9,562 nt of DNA from Candidatus Bathyarchaeota archaeon. GTDB lineage: Archaea; Thermoproteota; Bathyarchaeia; Bathyarchaeales; Bathyarchaeaceae. The notes under the pieces are model-generated. The model was not told the DNA's origin. It searched no databases and saw nothing but the letters and a program-made list of their open reading frames with translations. The stretch is from NCBI GenBank assembly GCA_029883255.1, contig JAOUJL010000045.1, positions 1 through 9,562 of the forward strand. The letters are read 5' to 3'. The position numbers were made by a program, and so were the translations under genes. This document shows, one piece after another, positions 7,612 through 9,562 of this stretch (positions within the stretch are counted from its first letter, which is position 1; each line of letters begins with the position of its first letter).

Positions 7612-8883
7612 GTGAATACAATTTCGTTGAAAATGAGGTTCCTAGGTGGCACTAGAGAAATTGGACGAGCAGCGGTAGCCATTAAGACGAATAGAACTCA
7701 GTTGTTGCTGGACTATGGTATCATGATAAATCATGAACCAGGTTTTCCTATGCATGTTCCGCCCAAGGAGGTGGACGCAGTAGTCTTGACACATTGTCAC
7801 CTTGATCATTCGGGTGCAATTCCGATTTTTCATGTTAAAGAGCAGAAACCTGTGTATGGAACACCGTTGTCTTTTGATTTAACCAATCTGTTGATTTCCG
7901 ATCTTATACATCTGACAGGTTACTATCTTCCTTTTGAATATATCGAGTTACAGTCTATGATGAGAAACTGTGTTCATCTCGGTTATCGAGAAGAACAAAG
8001 CTTGGGAGATGTTCACTTCGAACTTTTAGATGCAGGTCACATCCCTGGAAGCGCCCAAGTTTTGGTGGAAGCGAATGGGAAGAGGGTGCTCTGCACTGGT
8101 GATTTCAACTCTTTGGACACGCGTCTTCTTCGTGGCGCGGATAGGGAGTACGGAAAGCTTGATGCGTTGATCATTGAAAGCACGTATGCTGATGAGGCGC
8201 ATTCTGATAGGGTAGCGTTAGAAAAGGATTTTGTGGCGCGGGTTGCTGAAGTAGTGGAAGATGGGGGAACTGTTCTGGTTCCCGCGTTCAGTGTAGGGCG
8301 TTCACAGGAGATTGCTTGTTTGCTTGCGGCTTATCATTTCGAGCACTCTGTTGTGATGGATGGTATGGCTCGTAAGGTTAATCGAATAATGATGAATCAT
8401 ACGACGTATCTGCGTGATCCTCAATTGTTTATGAGTGCGATGCATGCTGTTACTTGGAGTAGGGGGTGGAAGGATCGGAGAGTAGCTGCTAAAAGGCCTG
8501 GTGTGATCATATCTCCTGCGGGTATGCTGAAAGGTGGACCTGCTGCTTTTTATATACAGAAAGTAGGGAAGAAACCGCGTAATGCGGTTTTTCTTGTGAG
8601 TTATCAGATTCCTGGGACGCCTGGTCGTGAGTTGCTTGAAAAGGGGAGGTGTGTGATTGATGGGAAGATGCGTAAGGTGAAGGCGCGGGTTGAGCATTTT
8701 GATTTTTCTTCTCATTGTGGTGCTGGTGAACTTCAAGAGGTGGTGAGAGGGTTGGAGGGGAATCCGGTTGTGTATGTGGTGCATGGGGCTGAGGGTAATT
8801 GTGAAAGGTTTGCAAAGTGGGTAAGAGAGGAAGTTGGGTTTGAGGCTGTTGCGCCGAAGGCTGGGGATTCTTGCGTCGTTTAA
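7612..8883 (+). CDS. CPSF-like metallo-beta-lactamase/beta-CASP ribonuclease (aCPSF2-like)
   Basis: The 423-residue protein has the full metallo-beta-lactamase and beta-CASP motif set. These are D34 in the first strand, HCHLDH (H61, H63, D65, H66), H143 in AGHIPGSA, and D164 in TGDFN. The beta-CASP motifs are A at E189, B at H368 (FSSHC) and C at H391 (VVHGAEGN). Such proteins use two zinc ions to cut or trim RNA, and the histidine in motif C fits the CPSF/RNase J side of the superfamily. There are no N-terminal KH domains and the length is near 420, so aCPSF2 fits better than the KH-bearing aCPSF1 termination factor. An archaeal RNase J is the main alternative. The family's common SAHAD around motif B reads SSHCG here. 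GTG 7612 is the longest start; ATG 7633 is also possible, because the MRFLGGTREIG fold begins there. It probably heads an operon with the archaemetzincin. Confidence 0.93.
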   Translation: MNTISLKMRFLGGTREIGRAAVAIKTNRTQLLLDYGIMINHEPGFPMHVPPKEVDAVVLTHCHLDHSGAIPIFHVKEQKPVYGTPLSFDLTNLLISDLIHLTGYYLPFEYIELQSMMRNCVHLGYREEQSLGDVHFELLDAGHIPGSAQVLVEANGKRVLCTGDFNSLDTRLLRGADREYGKLDALIIESTYADEAHSDRVALEKDFVARVAEVVEDGGTVLVPAFSVGRSQEIACLLAAYHFEHSVVMDGMARKVNRIMMNHTTYLRDPQLFMSAMHAVTWSRGWKDRRVAAKRPGVIISPAGMLKGGPAAFYIQKVGKKPRNAVFLVSYQIPGTPGRELLEKGRCVIDGKMRKVKARVEHFDFSSHCGAGELQEVVRGLEGNPVVYVVHGAEGNCERFAKWVREEVGFEAVAPKAGDSCVV

Positions 8884-8888
8884 GGGAG
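8884..8888 (+). promoter_or_regulatory. Shine-Dalgarno site fixing the archaemetzincin start
   Basis: GGGAG directly follows the nuclease TAA and lies six bases before the ATG at 8895. It argues against the longer frame beginning at TTG 8871, which would overlap the nuclease gene and has no such site. Confidence 0.65.
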
Positions 8889-8894
8889 AAAGAT

Positions 8895-9440
8895 ATGAGA
8901 ATAGTCGTTTTGCGTGTTGGGTGTGTAGATTTAGGGGTTGTGAGGGGTATTCAAGTTGGTTTGTGTGAGGTTTTTTGTGGAACTGTTTGTGAAGTTTTTG
9001 GGCAGGTGATGGTGATGCCTCGAGATGCGTATAATGTGGTGAGGCGTCAGTTTCTTTCTAGTAGTATTTTGTCGAGGATTTGGAAGTGTGTTGAATCGTG
9101 TGGGGTTGATAGAGTTTTGGGGGTAACTGATGTGGATCTTTATGTGCCGCGGTTGAATTTTGTTTTTGGAGAAGCGGAATGTCTTGGAAGAGCTGCTATA
9201 ATATCGTTGTGTAGGCTTAGATCGGAGTTTTATGGAGATTCGTCGGATAGTGGGCTTTTGATTGAGCGTTCTGTTAAGGAGGCTGTTCATGAGGTTGGGC
9301 ATACGTTGGGGTTAGTGCACTGTCAAGATCCTTTGTGTGTCATGTTTTTTTCTAATAACATTGATGATACTGATCGTAAGAGATCTGTTTTTTGTGAAAA
9401 GTGTCATGGTTTAGTTGTAGAATGCTTGAAACGCGTATGA
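8895..9440 (+). CDS. amzA: Archaemetzincin, zinc metallopeptidase
   Basis: The 181-residue protein carries the archaemetzincin signature. This is a zinc-binding HEVGHTLGLVH at residues 132-142 (H132, H136 and H142 as ligands, E133 as catalytic base), then C143, C148 and M150 (the Met-turn), and a C-terminal C167xxC170. The cysteines are typical of this family and form a second metal site. The central DVDLYVPRLNFVFGEA segment (80-94) is also characteristic. All expected catalytic residues are present, so it should be active. Metzincins cleave peptides; the physiological substrate of archaeal members is unknown. There is no signal peptide or membrane segment, so it is probably cytoplasmic. It follows the nuclease gene by 11 nt with its own GGGAG site, which suggests a bicistronic message. 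The coding strand is very poor in C (about 19 C against 85 G over 8941-9180). Confidence 0.94.
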   Translation: MRIVVLRVGCVDLGVVRGIQVGLCEVFCGTVCEVFGQVMVMPRDAYNVVRRQFLSSSILSRIWKCVESCGVDRVLGVTDVDLYVPRLNFVFGEAECLGRAAIISLCRLRSEFYGDSSDSGLLIERSVKEAVHEVGHTLGLVHCQDPLCVMFFSNNIDDTDRKRSVFCEKCHGLVVECLKRV

Positions 9441-9562
9441 GACTTAGCATGCTTTTGTGTGGTTGATTGATGTTTTAGATGTGTTGGTTTGGGTTGAGGT
9501 TTTATCATGTTATTTGCGTGTATCTCTCTCTTTAGACCCCCCCCTATAATTTTTTTGTTCTT
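9441..9562. other. Intergenic tail with no supported gene
   Basis: This stretch is G/T rich and holds a C8 tract at 9537-9544. A reading frame opens at ATG 9507 and runs to the window edge (18 codons), but it has no Shine-Dalgarno site and its residues look low-complexity, so it is not called. Confidence 0.5.
9550..9556 (+). terminator. T7 tract, candidate archaeal terminator after the archaemetzincin
   Basis: Archaeal RNA polymerase commonly stops at T-rich tracts on the coding strand. A run of seven T, with more T just beyond, lies 110 nt after the archaemetzincin stop. There is no supporting hairpin, and the continuation is cut by the window edge. Confidence 0.3.

Noticed and set aside
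8302..8784. Minus-strand open frame of 160 codons opposite the nuclease gene
   Set aside because: The protein is rich in His, Thr, Pro, Arg and Ser, the usual product of reading the complement of a G/T-rich coding strand. The plus-strand beta-CASP motifs are unambiguous.
8871..8894. Longer archaemetzincin start at TTG 8871
   Set aside because: It would overlap the nuclease 3' end and has no ribosome-binding site. ATG 8895 has GGGAG at the right distance and gives the normal family N-terminus.
8931..9302. Minus-strand open frame of 123 codons opposite the archaemetzincin
   Set aside because: It has the same compositional artefact and overlaps a gene with a complete metalloprotease signature.
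9507..9562. Possible start of another plus-strand gene at the window end
   Set aside because: Only 18 codons are visible, with no Shine-Dalgarno site, and they translate a C8 and a T7 tract.

Overview
The window looks archaeal. It holds an archaeal-type RNA polymerase operon (unsplit rpoB, unsplit rpoA, then the start of rpl30e) on the minus strand. Divergent from it is a plus-strand pair: a CPSF-like metallo-beta-lactamase/beta-CASP nuclease and an archaemetzincin. Purine-rich Shine-Dalgarno sites, TTG and GTG starts, and BRE/TATA-like boxes fit Archaea. RpoA is one uninterrupted 1271-residue chain, although most archaea encode it as A' and A''. Together with an unsplit RpoB, this points towards a TACK-type lineage (Thaumarchaeota, Aigarchaeota or Bathyarchaeota-like) rather than a typical euryarchaeon or crenarchaeon. 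The placement is inference from gene structure; I could not run a phylogeny.

Layout. 1-97 (-): first 32 codons of ribosomal protein L30e, cut by the window edge. 94-3909 (-): rpoA, whose stop overlaps the rpl30e start as ATGA. 3911-7273 (-): rpoB, starting at TTG and ending one base before rpoA. 7274-7611: a 338-bp divergent intergenic region. It contains a promoter candidate for each side and a probable ~160-nt rpoB leader rich in short inverted repeats, with a CACCTCC element that could pair with Shine-Dalgarno sequences. 7612-8883 (+): beta-CASP nuclease. 8895-9440 (+): archaemetzincin, 11 nt downstream and probably co-transcribed. 9441-9562: no supported gene; a C8 tract and a T7 tract lie near the window end.

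How the genes fit together. The minus operon makes the two catalytic subunits of RNA polymerase and continues into the usual archaeal rpl30e block. The plus pair encodes a probable RNA-processing enzyme and a probable zinc metallopeptidase whose cellular role is unknown. The usual small subunit gene rpoH is not found upstream of rpoB.

No clearly new multi-gene system is visible: no CRISPR array, mobile element or defence cassette. The points most worth a second look are the rpoB leader, the fused RpoA with absent adjacent rpoH, the nuclease-protease pairing, and the extreme C depletion of the plus strand across the archaemetzincin gene.
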